From a virus: a DNA stretch of 64,000 nucleotides. The position numbers were made by a program, and so were the translations under genes. Below the pieces are notes generated by a model, which was given only the letters and a program-made list of their open reading frames with translations, made no database searches and had not been told where the DNA came from. Where the stretch lies: positions 64,734 through 128,733 of the IMG/VR virus record IMGVR_UViG_3300030110_003801; one strand, 5' to 3'. This document shows, piece after piece, positions 24,695 to 32,456 of this stretch (within the stretch, counting starts at the first letter, position 1; the number at the start of each line of letters is the position of its first letter).

Positions 24695-25394
24695 CATTAA
24701 AGAAGATAACTTAATAACCCTTTTTGGTCTTGTTTTTAAAGTAATCAAAAAAGAAATAGACCTTACTGAACGGGAGTCGCTTTGGTGTTTATCACCTGTT
24801 GGTCATTTAGGTGACAAGCTAGAGCTAAATAATGTTTTCAACAAAGACACCGTAGAGTGTAAAAACAACGCTTGGTTTTACAGAGTTCTTACTAAGCCTG
24901 ACGACGAGTTCTATGTAGGCATAAACACCGAATACTCAGTAGACTGTGCAATGTCTGAAATAGACAGACATGGAAGGGTTTGGTTCAAAAAAAGACGGGA
25001 TTTAAAAAGAGCTATAAATGACTCTGTTGACTTGGTAAATAAAGAATACGTGCCTAAGTCTGTTTATTTCGGATATCTTTTAAGAGAGGTTAATAGCGAC
25101 AAAAAAAACGCCTTATCTAACATTATAAAAGATGCGTTTAAAAAACACTACAAATGTCGTAAAGTAAAAATAGTTATAGATTGTGGTAGGTGGGAATACT
25201 CAGAAGCGCACATGAACATCAATGTTTTTTGTGACACTAGAACATCAAAAGTGTTAACCCTATCTATACCTATATCTGTAAAGGAAGATTATTTAAGTAT
25301 CGCTTCTGACGAAAAGCTAACCTCTTTAGCATTAACTGAATTATTAAAAATTTTATTAAACAACTCAATATCAAATTTAGAAAACCATGTATAA
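24645..25394 (+). CDS. Hypothetical protein in recombination operon
   Basis: A 249-residue protein that overlaps both neighbours (50 bases upstream, eight bases downstream). It has a mixed alpha/beta composition with no catalytic motif that I can read. A CCGTGAATTA element lies 34 bases before its start. Its place between the NinG-like and YqaJ genes suggests a role in recombination or replication, but only by position. Confidence 0.65.
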   Translation: MKTLTNCRQAKKISYSDIKEDNLITLFGLVFKVIKKEIDLTERESLWCLSPVGHLGDKLELNNVFNKDTVECKNNAWFYRVLTKPDDEFYVGINTEYSVDCAMSEIDRHGRVWFKKRRDLKRAINDSVDLVNKEYVPKSVYFGYLLREVNSDKKNALSNIIKDAFKKHYKCRKVKIVIDCGRWEYSEAHMNINVFCDTRTSKVLTLSIPISVKEDYLSIASDEKLTSLALTELLKILLNNSISNLENHV

Positions 25395-26379
25395 AATTGA
25401 CATTAACAAATTAAATCCAAACATAAACGTTACGGACGTTTCAGATTGGTCAAAGCAAAAATGGATTTCTCATCGTGTAAACGCCCTAGGTTGTTCCGAC
25501 TTAGGTACTGCTTTAGGGTTTAACCCTTGGTCTGAACCCGCTATTTTGTTTGCGCAAAAAGTAGGTATAATTCCTACAGGAACGGAAGACAATATGGCTA
25601 TGTTTATGGGTAGAGTAATGGAGCCTGTTATAGCAAACCTTTGGAAACATTGGGACATTAACGAACCCGATTGGTCAGAGTGTTCAAAAAACCTAGAATC
25701 AGGTATAGTCAAGAGAGAGCTTTATACTCCTAGTGTTTATGTTACTAACCCAAAGTATCCTTACTTAATGGGTGGTCCTGACGGTTTATTTATGCACGAA
25801 GGAAAATTAGCTGTTCTTGAAATCAAGACAATATCAAAGTATTCTGCCGACCAATACGAGTCCGGTATACCAACGTCTTACATATTTCAGATACACGGAT
25901 ACATGATGTTATTCGATGCTGACTATGCAGAGATAGCGTTACTACAAGACGGTAGGGAATTAACTGTAGTTCCTTTTAACAGAGACGAAAGGATTGTAAA
26001 GATAATAGAAGAGCAGTGTTCTAGGTTTTGGCAAAACATCCTTGTTGCTAGAGAGTTCTATCTTGACCAAAAAGACATTTCTCACTTAGAGCCTGAGCCA
26101 ACCGACACTAAAGTTTATGAGCAATTCTTACTTGATAGGTTTAAAGCTCAAGACGACTTAGAGGTTCCGTGTAGTAAGTCTGCTCAGTTTTGGATAGACA
26201 AGTTTATATCGTTTAGAAATAAGGAGAATGAAGCTGTAAACAGAAAGAGGTTTTACTCTAATAAGATAAAGTATTTTATGGGTGAGGCGACAAAGATTAC
26301 AGACATCGACGGTGCTAATGTAACTTGGAGAGCAACACGAGACGGTAAAAGCAGAAGATTTAACGCTAGAGAAATATAA
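25387..26379 (+). CDS. YqaJ-type viral recombinase exonuclease
   Basis: A 330-residue nuclease of the lambda-exonuclease fold. The N-terminal WISHRVNALGCSDLGTALGF (residues 26-45) is the typical YqaJ start; E79 in GRVMEP, D132 in GGPDGL and E145-x-K147 in LEIKT form the PD-(D/E)XK metal site; GIPTSYIFQIHGYMML is the conserved Gln motif. It chews one strand of duplex ends so that an annealing protein can pair single strands, as in the Red system. The partner is probably the protein at 23878. Confidence 0.88.
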   Translation: MYKIDINKLNPNINVTDVSDWSKQKWISHRVNALGCSDLGTALGFNPWSEPAILFAQKVGIIPTGTEDNMAMFMGRVMEPVIANLWKHWDINEPDWSECSKNLESGIVKRELYTPSVYVTNPKYPYLMGGPDGLFMHEGKLAVLEIKTISKYSADQYESGIPTSYIFQIHGYMMLFDADYAEIALLQDGRELTVVPFNRDERIVKIIEEQCSRFWQNILVAREFYLDQKDISHLEPEPTDTKVYEQFLLDRFKAQDDLEVPCSKSAQFWIDKFISFRNKENEAVNRKRFYSNKIKYFMGEATKITDIDGANVTWRATRDGKSRRFNAREI

Positions 26380-26385
26380 CAACAA

Positions 26386-26796
26386 ATGATTGACCTTAAA
26401 AATCAAATAGATTGGCTAGAGCATCAAACCTCTTACTTTAAAAAGCAGGCTAAAACAGGCAATATACAATCTAAAATTGATATTTATGAATCAATATTGG
26501 AGACGGTTAAAGGTGTCTATAAAAACGACACCACTGTCATCCAATCATTTGTAATACCAATTACGCTAGAACCTGTTGTTAAAATGCCTAAAGGTAAAAT
26601 AGTAGGAGTAAGTTGTTATAAAGATAAAGAGTTATACGTAACTGTAATGTTCGATAACAAAGACGACTTAATAGATAAAATGTTTTACGTTATACCTGAC
26701 GGAACAAAGATGAAAGATACGTCTAGCATTGGAGAGTTTTACGGAACTTTTCACGTAGATAAATTGGTTCACGTTTTTGAAAAATTATTTAATTAA
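26386..26796 (+). CDS. Hypothetical protein
   Basis: A 136-residue protein: helical N-terminus (NQIDWLEHQTSYFKKQAKTG) and beta-rich C-terminal part (VGVSCYKDKELYVTVMFDNKDD). No known family. It follows the exonuclease by six bases. Confidence 0.6.
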   Translation: MIDLKNQIDWLEHQTSYFKKQAKTGNIQSKIDIYESILETVKGVYKNDTTVIQSFVIPITLEPVVKMPKGKIVGVSCYKDKELYVTVMFDNKDDLIDKMFYVIPDGTKMKDTSSIGEFYGTFHVDKLVHVFEKLFN

Positions 26797-26801
26797 AAAT
26801 T

Positions 26802-27137
26802 ATGGAAAAAAGAACAAGAAGGTCTAGGCATACATTTGTTTGGACAGATGAATTAGTTTTAGAGTTTGCAAAAATATCCATGAAGGGACCTTATGGTTCT
26901 TATAAAGGGTGTAAGTCTACTGAGCAAAAATTGATTAGATTTAAAGAGGTAGAACATAACAAGAATCTTGTTTGGGTAAAAGAAAACAAAGACTTTCTTA
27001 GCATAGCTCGTATAGAAAAAGACATTGGAATGCCTGAAACAACATTACTTAAAGCGGTTAATGGTATCCAACACTTCCCTAAAAAATGGGAGGCGGATTT
27101 AGATGATTTTGTTAGAAAATTTAGAAAGAAATATTAA
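26802..27137 (+). CDS. Small helix-turn-helix-like protein
   Basis: A 111-residue basic protein. Residues about 65-98 (FLSIARIEKDIGMPETTLLKA, then HFPKKW) fit a helix-turn-helix in which IEKDIGMPETTL is the recognition part. The next gene carries a near copy of this part (IEKRIGIPDSTIGKAL, LPDKW), so the two are tandem duplicates. They may regulate the early operon (inference). Confidence 0.6.
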   Translation: MEKRTRRSRHTFVWTDELVLEFAKISMKGPYGSYKGCKSTEQKLIRFKEVEHNKNLVWVKENKDFLSIARIEKDIGMPETTLLKAVNGIQHFPKKWEADLDDFVRKFRKKY

Positions 27138-27139
27138 AG

Positions 27140-27328
27140 ATGGAAAACACGAAAAAGCAATTAATTGAATGGCTAAAGGAGAACAAGAAAATTCTCCATA
27201 TTAGGAACATAGAAAAAAGAATAGGAATACCCGACAGCACAATAGGAAAGGCGTTGTTAGGTACTAGGAATTTACCCGACAAATGGGTAGAGCCTTTAGA
27301 AAAATTTAGAACAACATTTAATACTTAA
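27140..27328 (+). CDS. Small helix-turn-helix-like protein, paralog of its neighbour
   Basis: A 62-residue protein that is nearly only the helix-turn-helix-like part shared with the gene before it (IEKRIGIPDSTIGKALLGTR, then LPDKW). It starts two bases after that gene stops. Likely DNA-binding. Confidence 0.6.
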   Translation: MENTKKQLIEWLKENKKILHIRNIEKRIGIPDSTIGKALLGTRNLPDKWVEPLEKFRTTFNT

Positions 27329-27334
27329 AAAAAA

Positions 27335-27526
27335 ATGAACCCAAGAGAATTTCAAGAAACACTCTATACAGAGATGAGAAACGCATTAGAATCGAACCCT
27401 TCAAAAATATCAAACAAGTCATTTTTGTGGCTATTAAAAGCAACTAGGGTTATGTTCCCTAATGACCAAGAATTTGGTAGGGAAGTGTCGAAACTTTTAA
27501 ACATTCACGTAATACAAAAGAGCTAA
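27335..27526 (+). CDS. Small helical protein
   Basis: A 63-residue helical protein (REFQETLYTEMRNAL, FLWLLKATRVMF). No family is recognised. A TTGTATATTTG element begins six bases after its stop. Confidence 0.55.
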   Translation: MNPREFQETLYTEMRNALESNPSKISNKSFLWLLKATRVMFPNDQEFGREVSKLLNIHVIQKS

Positions 27527-27534
27527 CTTTTTTG

Positions 27535-27542
27535 TATATTTG
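27535..27542 (+). promoter_or_regulatory. TATATTTG promoter element
   Basis: TATATTTG fits the Bacteroidota -7 consensus TAnnTTTG and lies 45 bases before the SSB-like gene. I see no clear TTTG at the usual -33 distance; a TTTTTTG directly abuts the element instead. Confidence 0.5.
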
Positions 27543-27586
27543 TGTCTATATTATTTGTATTTATTTAATTTAAAATTTGTTTTATT

Positions 27587-27901
27587 ATGGCTGAAAAAGA
27601 AGCTAAGCAGAGAATCGGAAGTGTTCAAACAGTACTAGGTAAGTTTGGACCATTTAAGAAAATTTCGTTAAACCTCAGTAACATGGGGAAAGTCTTTAAA
27701 AAAGACGGAAAACATTACCTAAAACTTGATGAGGTAGAGGGGTTTAATCCTTGGACTAACGCTGATGGAGAAACAATCTACTTCTTGAATTTGCTTATGA
27801 ATAGTTATGAGACTATTTCTACTGACAACTTCAAACCAAGTACTGAGTCTAGTAACTCAACAAGAAAGCAAGAAACAGTAAATGATGACTTGCCTTTCTA
27901 A
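27587..27901 (+). CDS. SSB-like protein with acidic DDLPF tail
   Basis: A 104-residue protein with a compact N-terminal domain (residues 1-75, beta-rich: KISLNLSNMGKVFKKDGKHY, TIYFLNLLMNSYETI) and a disordered Ser/Thr/Asn linker ending in NDDLPF. A small nucleic-acid-binding domain plus flexible linker plus acidic tip with terminal Pro-Phe is the plan of single-stranded-DNA-binding proteins, whose tip recruits helicase, primase and nucleases. It has its own promoter element, as expected for an abundant protein. The domain itself is not a clear OB-fold by eye. Confidence 0.6.
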   Translation: MAEKEAKQRIGSVQTVLGKFGPFKKISLNLSNMGKVFKKDGKHYLKLDEVEGFNPWTNADGETIYFLNLLMNSYETISTDNFKPSTESSNSTRKQETVNDDLPF

Positions 27902-27910
27902 TAATAATAT

Positions 27911-27925
27911 GTATCTTTAAGATAC
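27911..27925. repeat. Perfect palindrome after the SSB-like gene
   Basis: GTATCTT-T-AAGATAC is a seven-base dyad with a one-base centre. It lies in the 152-base gap between the SSB-like and initiator genes and could bind a dimeric regulator. Confidence 0.45.
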
Positions 27926-27969
27926 GAAATGCTTATTTTGCTACTCTGCAAAATTAATTCACGGTTAAG

Positions 27970-27999
27970 AACGCTTCTTTTTTAAGGAGCGTTTTTTTA
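27970..27999 (+). terminator. Rho-independent terminator
   Basis: AACGCTTC (27970-27977) pairs with GGAGCGTT (27986-27993, one G-U), loop TTTTTTAA, followed by a T run to 27998. It closes the unit that ends with the SSB-like gene, before the initiator gene starts. Confidence 0.75.
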
Positions 28000-28053
28000 T
28001 TCTAAAAACTTTTGCATATTTTAGTAGGAACGTGAATTTTTAAATCAATCTTA

Positions 28054-28899
28054 ATGGCAATTATTCGTAACCACAAGAACAAGGACTACACTGTTATGTC
28101 CAATAACCACTTGAACAACAACGAGTTAACTTTAAAAGCAAAAGGATTACTTTCTTTTATGCTTAGTAAACCTGACAGTTGGGACTTCTCTGTAAGAGGG
28201 TTGTCGGCTCAACTAAAAGAGGGTAAAGACTGCGTTGCTAGGGCTATAAATGAACTTATAAAACACAGATACGTAGTTCGTGAACAAGAAGTAAGTGATG
28301 AAAGTTTTAAGTTTAGTAAAATTATATACCACGTATACGAAAACCCGTGTCCGGGAAATCGGGATACGGTAAAACCGGATACGGTAAACCGTCCACAAGT
28401 AAATACTAAAGAAGTAAATACTGAAGAAGTAAATACTAAAAAAGAGAAAAATAATATAAAAGAAATTCAAGAAGTTATTTCTTATCTCAACGACACCGTT
28501 GGTAAATCGTTTAAGGCAGACTCAAGGAACTCTTTAAGCTTGATTAACGCAAGACTAAAGGATTACTCTGTTGATGATTTAAAGAAGGTTATTAAGTACA
28601 AATCACAACAATGGTTGAAGGACAAGATTATGTCTCCTTACTTAAGACCGTCTACTTTATTTAACGCTACTAAGTTTGAGAATTATATTAATGAAATTCC
28701 TAAAGACTTTAGCGTGAAGCGTCAAAAGAAAAATAAGTACACAGCTTGGTCTTTAGAGCCTGAAACAATACCATTTGAATTAATGGACGATTGGTTTGGA
28801 ATGACTTACGACCAAATGGTAAAGGAAAAAGGAACTGTTACAACCGAGAATTTAATTATAAGTAAACTAATGGAAGAGAATGCAAAAGGAAACATTTGA
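28054..28899 (+). CDS. Replication initiator / replisome organiser
   Basis: A 281-residue protein with an N-terminal winged-helix part (residues about 17-75, ELTLKAKGLLSFMLSKPDSW, GKDCVARAINELIKHRYV) of the type found in phage replication initiators, a linker with three VNT(K/E)E repeats (about 115-130), and a C-terminal domain with YLNDTVGKSFKADS, INARLKDYSVDDLKKVI and YLRPSTLFNATKFENYIN, the pattern of the conserved phage replisome domain (Phg_2220_C). It should bind the origin and load the helicase encoded next. It overlaps that gene by 20 bases. Repeats inside the gene may be origin sites, as in lambda O. Confidence 0.8.
   Translation: MAIIRNHKNKDYTVMSNNHLNNNELTLKAKGLLSFMLSKPDSWDFSVRGLSAQLKEGKDCVARAINELIKHRYVVREQEVSDESFKFSKIIYHVYENPCPGNRDTVKPDTVNRPQVNTKEVNTEEVNTKKEKNNIKEIQEVISYLNDTVGKSFKADSRNSLSLINARLKDYSVDDLKKVIKYKSQQWLKDKIMSPYLRPSTLFNATKFENYINEIPKDFSVKRQKKNKYTAWSLEPETIPFELMDDWFGMTYDQMVKEKGTVTTENLIISKLMEENAKGNI
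28399..28443. repeat. Three 15-base direct repeats within the initiator gene
   Basis: GTAAATACTAAAGAA (28399-28413), GTAAATACTGAAGAA (28414-28428) and GTAAATACTAAAAAA (28429-28443) follow each other without a gap. Just upstream, GGATACGGTAAA occurs twice (28363-28393 region). Such iterons inside an initiator gene recall lambda ori in gene O. Confidence 0.5.
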
Positions 28900-30793
28900 T
28901 TGGTCTTTGATTGACCAAAGTAAATTAAGAAATTTTAATGGGGAAAACTCTACAACATGTCCTATCTGTAGCCACACTAGAAAGAAAAAAGGAATTAAGT
29001 GTTTGTCGGTAAATACCGCAAAAGGGTTAGCGAAGTGTAATCATTGTGGCTCTGTATCTTTTGACCCTAACAAGAGGGACGACAAAAAAGACGACAGGAT
29101 GCAATTAAGGACTTACAAAACTCCCGATAAAAATAATATAACAGGGCTACCTGACGAGATAGTAAATTGGTTTTCAAAAGAAAGAGGTATCGAACAAAGA
29201 ACTTTAGTTCATTTTGGAATAGGCAAGTCTATACAATGGTTTCCTCAAACAGGAAAAGAAAATATTTGCGTAGCCTTTCCTTACTACAATGGAGACAAGT
29301 TGATAAACTGTAAATACAGGACAAGAGAAAAACATTTTAAACTTACCTCTCAAGCTAAACTCATATTGTATGGACTAAACAACATTAAAGATATTGATGT
29401 AGGTATAATCGTGGAGGGTGAGATTGATGCTTTAGCCGTATGGCAAGCAGGATACCCTAATGTTGTTTCCGTTCCAAATGGAGTGTCAGGACTAAGCGAT
29501 TCAGAAAAAGAAATGTTTAAAGAAACAGGTAAGTTTGATTCAGATAGACCTGTTAACTTGGAGTATATTGACAACTCTTACGATGACATTAAGCACGTAA
29601 AAAAATGGATAATTTGGACAGACACAGACCTACCCGGTCTTAAACTAAGGGATGAGCTAATAAGGAGGTTTGGTCAAGACGATTGCATGATTGTCAATTC
29701 AGGCGATTTAAAGGACGCAAATCAAGTCCTTATAGAGAAAGGTTCACTAGAGGTAGAAAGATTGATTCAGAACGCAAGAGAAGTTCAAATAGAGGGTGTT
29801 GTTGATGTTGATGTCAGACGTGATTATATAAAAAATTTAATTGAGTACGGTATTGAAAAGGGATTGGAAACTCCATTGAGAGGATTCAATAAACATTACA
29901 GACCGAAGTTAGGAGAGTTAGATACTATAGTGGGAGTCGCCAACCACGGTAAATCGTATTACGCTTTGTGGTATGCTGTTTGGACGGCTATGGAATACAG
30001 TTGGAAATGGGCGTTGTACATGCCCGAAAATGCTCCCGCCTCACGAATAGATAAAACTCTAATAGAGATACTAGTAGGAAAATCTTTTGAAAGCATAAAA
30101 TTAAGTGAAGCTGACGCTGCTATAAATTGGATTCATAAATACTTTGTTGTTGTGGATTATCAAGATAAGGTGGTGTCAATGGATGATGTTCTGATTACTT
30201 TTAAATCAGCAGTTAAGAGGCACGGTGTTAATGGTTTCATCGTGGACCCTCTTAACGATTTGTATCACGACTATACTAAAGGAAGTATAGACCAATACTA
30301 TCAAGCTATGTTGTCTAATGTGAGACGGTTTAAAAAAGCTACTAACACAAAGTTTCTTTTAACCGTACATCCTCATACTCACGCAACAAGAGAAAAAGAG
30401 CAACATAATGAGCAAGGAGAAAGACCAAGGGTTATTGAACTACCTGACGCTACGGGTGGTAATATTTTTCATAACAGGACTGATAATGGTATTAGTGTAT
30501 ATCGTAACGTTTGGAGCGATAACCCTGAATATTATCTTACATCTGAGATACATGTTCAAAAGATTAAGTTCCAAGATGAGGTCGGGAGACCAACTCCAAG
30601 ACAAAGACCTATAAAGCTAAAATTTGACCCCGCAACGAGACGATTTAAAGACGAGGACGGTGTAGATGTTCTGAAAGGAAAGTTTGAAAATAAAATCTAC
30701 GAACCTCAACAACTTTTGTCAGACAAAGGAGATGTTGATTGGCTAAAAGGCTCCTCTCTTAAAGGTAAAAATAAAGACGATTTACCTTTTTAA
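28880..30793 (+). CDS. Primase-helicase (T7 gp4/Twinkle type)
   Basis: A 637-residue replicative enzyme. The N-terminal zinc domain has C27-x2-C30 and C53-x2-C56. The Toprim primase part has E179 in VEGEIDAL and D248-x-D250 in WTDTDLPG. The RecA-like helicase has a Walker A of VANHGKS (K358), a Walker B near D456 (GFIVDPLND) and a downstream VHPHTHAT. It unwinds DNA and makes primers at the fork. It ends in KNKDDLPF, the same acidic tip as the SSB-like protein. Its start overlaps the initiator gene, so both are made together. Confidence 0.9.
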   Translation: MQKETFDWSLIDQSKLRNFNGENSTTCPICSHTRKKKGIKCLSVNTAKGLAKCNHCGSVSFDPNKRDDKKDDRMQLRTYKTPDKNNITGLPDEIVNWFSKERGIEQRTLVHFGIGKSIQWFPQTGKENICVAFPYYNGDKLINCKYRTREKHFKLTSQAKLILYGLNNIKDIDVGIIVEGEIDALAVWQAGYPNVVSVPNGVSGLSDSEKEMFKETGKFDSDRPVNLEYIDNSYDDIKHVKKWIIWTDTDLPGLKLRDELIRRFGQDDCMIVNSGDLKDANQVLIEKGSLEVERLIQNAREVQIEGVVDVDVRRDYIKNLIEYGIEKGLETPLRGFNKHYRPKLGELDTIVGVANHGKSYYALWYAVWTAMEYSWKWALYMPENAPASRIDKTLIEILVGKSFESIKLSEADAAINWIHKYFVVVDYQDKVVSMDDVLITFKSAVKRHGVNGFIVDPLNDLYHDYTKGSIDQYYQAMLSNVRRFKKATNTKFLLTVHPHTHATREKEQHNEQGERPRVIELPDATGGNIFHNRTDNGISVYRNVWSDNPEYYLTSEIHVQKIKFQDEVGRPTPRQRPIKLKFDPATRRFKDEDGVDVLKGKFENKIYEPQQLLSDKGDVDWLKGSSLKGKNKDDLPF

Positions 30794-30797
30794 AACA

Positions 30798-30805
30798 TAT
30801 ATTTG
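30798..30805 (+). promoter_or_regulatory. Promoter element of the nitrogen cassette
   Basis: TATATTTG matches the Bacteroidota -7 consensus TAnnTTTG and lies in the 42-base gap between primase-helicase and glnK-like gene, 30 bases before the ATG. The -33 TTTG is not clear, so the promoter could be weak or activator-dependent. Confidence 0.5.
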
Positions 30806-30835
30806 TAATCAATTTTTAACCAATAAATAATCGCT

Positions 30836-31174
30836 ATGAAAAAAGTGGAAGCAATTATCAGGAAGAGTGTCTTCGCTGATGTTAAAACCGCACTCATGGA
30901 CGTTAAGGTAACTTTTTTTAGTTATTGGGACGTAACCGGAGTCGGTAATGAAAAGCTCGATATGCGTTATCGAGAAATTGAGTATAGTACTTCTGATATA
31001 CAACGGAGGTATTTAAGTATCATTGTGTCAGATGAGTTTTTAGACAGGACTGTTAAAGCCATACTAGACTCTGCTTATACAGGAGATATTGGAGACGGCA
31101 AAATCTTTGTCAGCGATGTGCAAGAAGCATATCGAATCCGAACAAAAGAAAGAGGAAACCAAACTTTAAACTAA
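30836..31174 (+). CDS. glnK: PII nitrogen signal protein (GlnK/GlnB type)
   Basis: A 112-residue PII protein, the full family length. MKKVEAIIRKSVFADVKTAL is the PII N-terminus, SYWDVTGVGNEK leads into the T-loop (about 37-55), STSDIQRRYLSIIVSD follows, and the B-loop TGDIGDGKIFV (82-92) and C-loop YRIRTKERG are intact. Tyr50 takes the place of the uridylylated Tyr51 of the E. coli protein, and Arg46 that of the T-loop Arg that plugs AmtB. The T-loop tip (LDMRYREIE) departs from the bacterial EGHxYRG pattern as I recall it. PII senses ATP, ADP and 2-oxoglutarate and blocks or opens Amt. It stops seven bases before the amt gene. Confidence 0.93.
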   Translation: MKKVEAIIRKSVFADVKTALMDVKVTFFSYWDVTGVGNEKLDMRYREIEYSTSDIQRRYLSIIVSDEFLDRTVKAILDSAYTGDIGDGKIFVSDVQEAYRIRTKERGNQTLN

Positions 31175-31181
31175 AAGAGAG

Positions 31182-32417
31182 ATGGAAATGTTAACTGTAA
31201 ACAACGTGTGGATGATGGTCTGCACAGGATTGGTGTTCTTTATGCACCTTGGCTTTTCTTTCTTAGAGATTGGATTAACTCGCCAAAAAAACACTATCAA
31301 CATCTTGTTCAAGAATATCTTCATCATCTGTATGGGACTTCTTGTTTACTACATTGGTGGTTTTAATTTAATGTACCCCGGATTTGAAGAAGGGGACTTA
31401 GGTATTCTTAAGTTCGCAGGATTCGGAATCGAGGCTCCTGCAAATGGAATGACTGCCGAGTATGCTTCAGGAGGATATACTTGGTGGACAGACTTCTTGT
31501 TCCAAGGTATGTTCGCAGCAACAGCAGCAACTATTGTAAGTGGAGCTGTGGCTGAACGTATCAAACTAACTAGCTTTATGCTTTTTAGTATTATTTACGT
31601 AGGTCTAGTTTACCCAATAGTAGGCTCTTGGAAATGGGGAGGAGGATTTCTTGACAAATTAGGATTCTACGACTTTGCCGGAAGTACTCTTGTTCACTCA
31701 GTAGGTGGATGGGCAGCACTAGTATCTGTATGGTTATTAGGTCCTAGAATCGGAAAGTATCTTAAAGTAAACGGAAAGTCTTTCCCTATTTTAGGACACA
31801 ACATCCCCTTTGCTACAGCAGGAGTATTAATCTTGTGGCTAGGTTGGTTTGGATTTAACGGTGGTTCAGTACTTAGTGCAGACCCTGCGTTAACCTCTTT
31901 AACTCTTGTCACCACTTGCCTTGCGGCAGCAGCAGGAGGCTTTGGAGCTGCTATTACATCTTATCTTAAGAATAAGACATTAGATTTAACTATGTTTCTT
32001 AATGGAATTTTAGGAGGTCTAGTTGCTATTACGGCAGGTGCTGACCAAATGTCTCCAAATGAATCTGTTGTAGTTGGACTTATAGGAGGTATTATAGTCG
32101 TGTTTGTCGTTTCTCTTTTAGACAAGGCTAAACTAGACGACCCTGTAGGAGCAATAGCAGTACATTTAGGTTGTGGAATATGGGGAACATTAGCGGTAGG
32201 TATTTTTGGAAACCTAGCTAGTGTGAGCCAATTCATATCACAATTCTTTGGAGTTGTAACAATAGCGGGATTCTGTCTAGTAACTTCTTTTATAATTCTG
32301 TTTACCATTAAAAAAACTATGGGACTTAGAGTTAGCAAAAGTGAAGAGCTAGAAGGACTAGATAGTTCAGAACATGGAATGTCATCTTATCCCGACTTCC
32401 GACTTAATCAACATTAA
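31182..32417 (+). CDS. amt: Ammonium transporter (Amt/AmtB)
   Basis: A 411-residue inner-membrane protein of about 11 membrane segments, the normal length. The conserved features are present: GLTRQKN after the first segment, FQGMFAATAATIVSGAVAER (107-126), D164 and the first pore His H172 in AGSTLVHSVGG, and the second pore His H328 in DDPVGAIAVHLGCGIWG. The C-terminal tail keeps the EHGMSSYPDF element that couples to PII. It should conduct ammonium inward as a trimer. Nothing indicates decay, so it is probably functional. It sits between glnK and a barrel gene, the order often seen in Bacteroidota chromosomes, suggesting capture of the host cassette. Confidence 0.95.
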   Translation: MEMLTVNNVWMMVCTGLVFFMHLGFSFLEIGLTRQKNTINILFKNIFIICMGLLVYYIGGFNLMYPGFEEGDLGILKFAGFGIEAPANGMTAEYASGGYTWWTDFLFQGMFAATAATIVSGAVAERIKLTSFMLFSIIYVGLVYPIVGSWKWGGGFLDKLGFYDFAGSTLVHSVGGWAALVSVWLLGPRIGKYLKVNGKSFPILGHNIPFATAGVLILWLGWFGFNGGSVLSADPALTSLTLVTTCLAAAAGGFGAAITSYLKNKTLDLTMFLNGILGGLVAITAGADQMSPNESVVVGLIGGIIVVFVVSLLDKAKLDDPVGAIAVHLGCGIWGTLAVGIFGNLASVSQFISQFFGVVTIAGFCLVTSFIILFTIKKTMGLRVSKSEELEGLDSSEHGMSSYPDFRLNQH

Positions 32418-32422
32418 AAATC

Positions 32423-32441
32423 AGGGGGCTAAACACCCCCT
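32423..32441 (+). terminator. Hairpin between amt and the barrel gene
   Basis: AGGGGG (32423-32428) and CCCCCT (32436-32441) form a strong stem with a seven-base loop, followed by TTTAATATTT. It begins six bases after the amt stop and probably attenuates transcription into the barrel gene or stabilises the glnK-amt mRNA. Confidence 0.6.
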
Positions 32442-32456
32442 TTAATATTTCATAAA

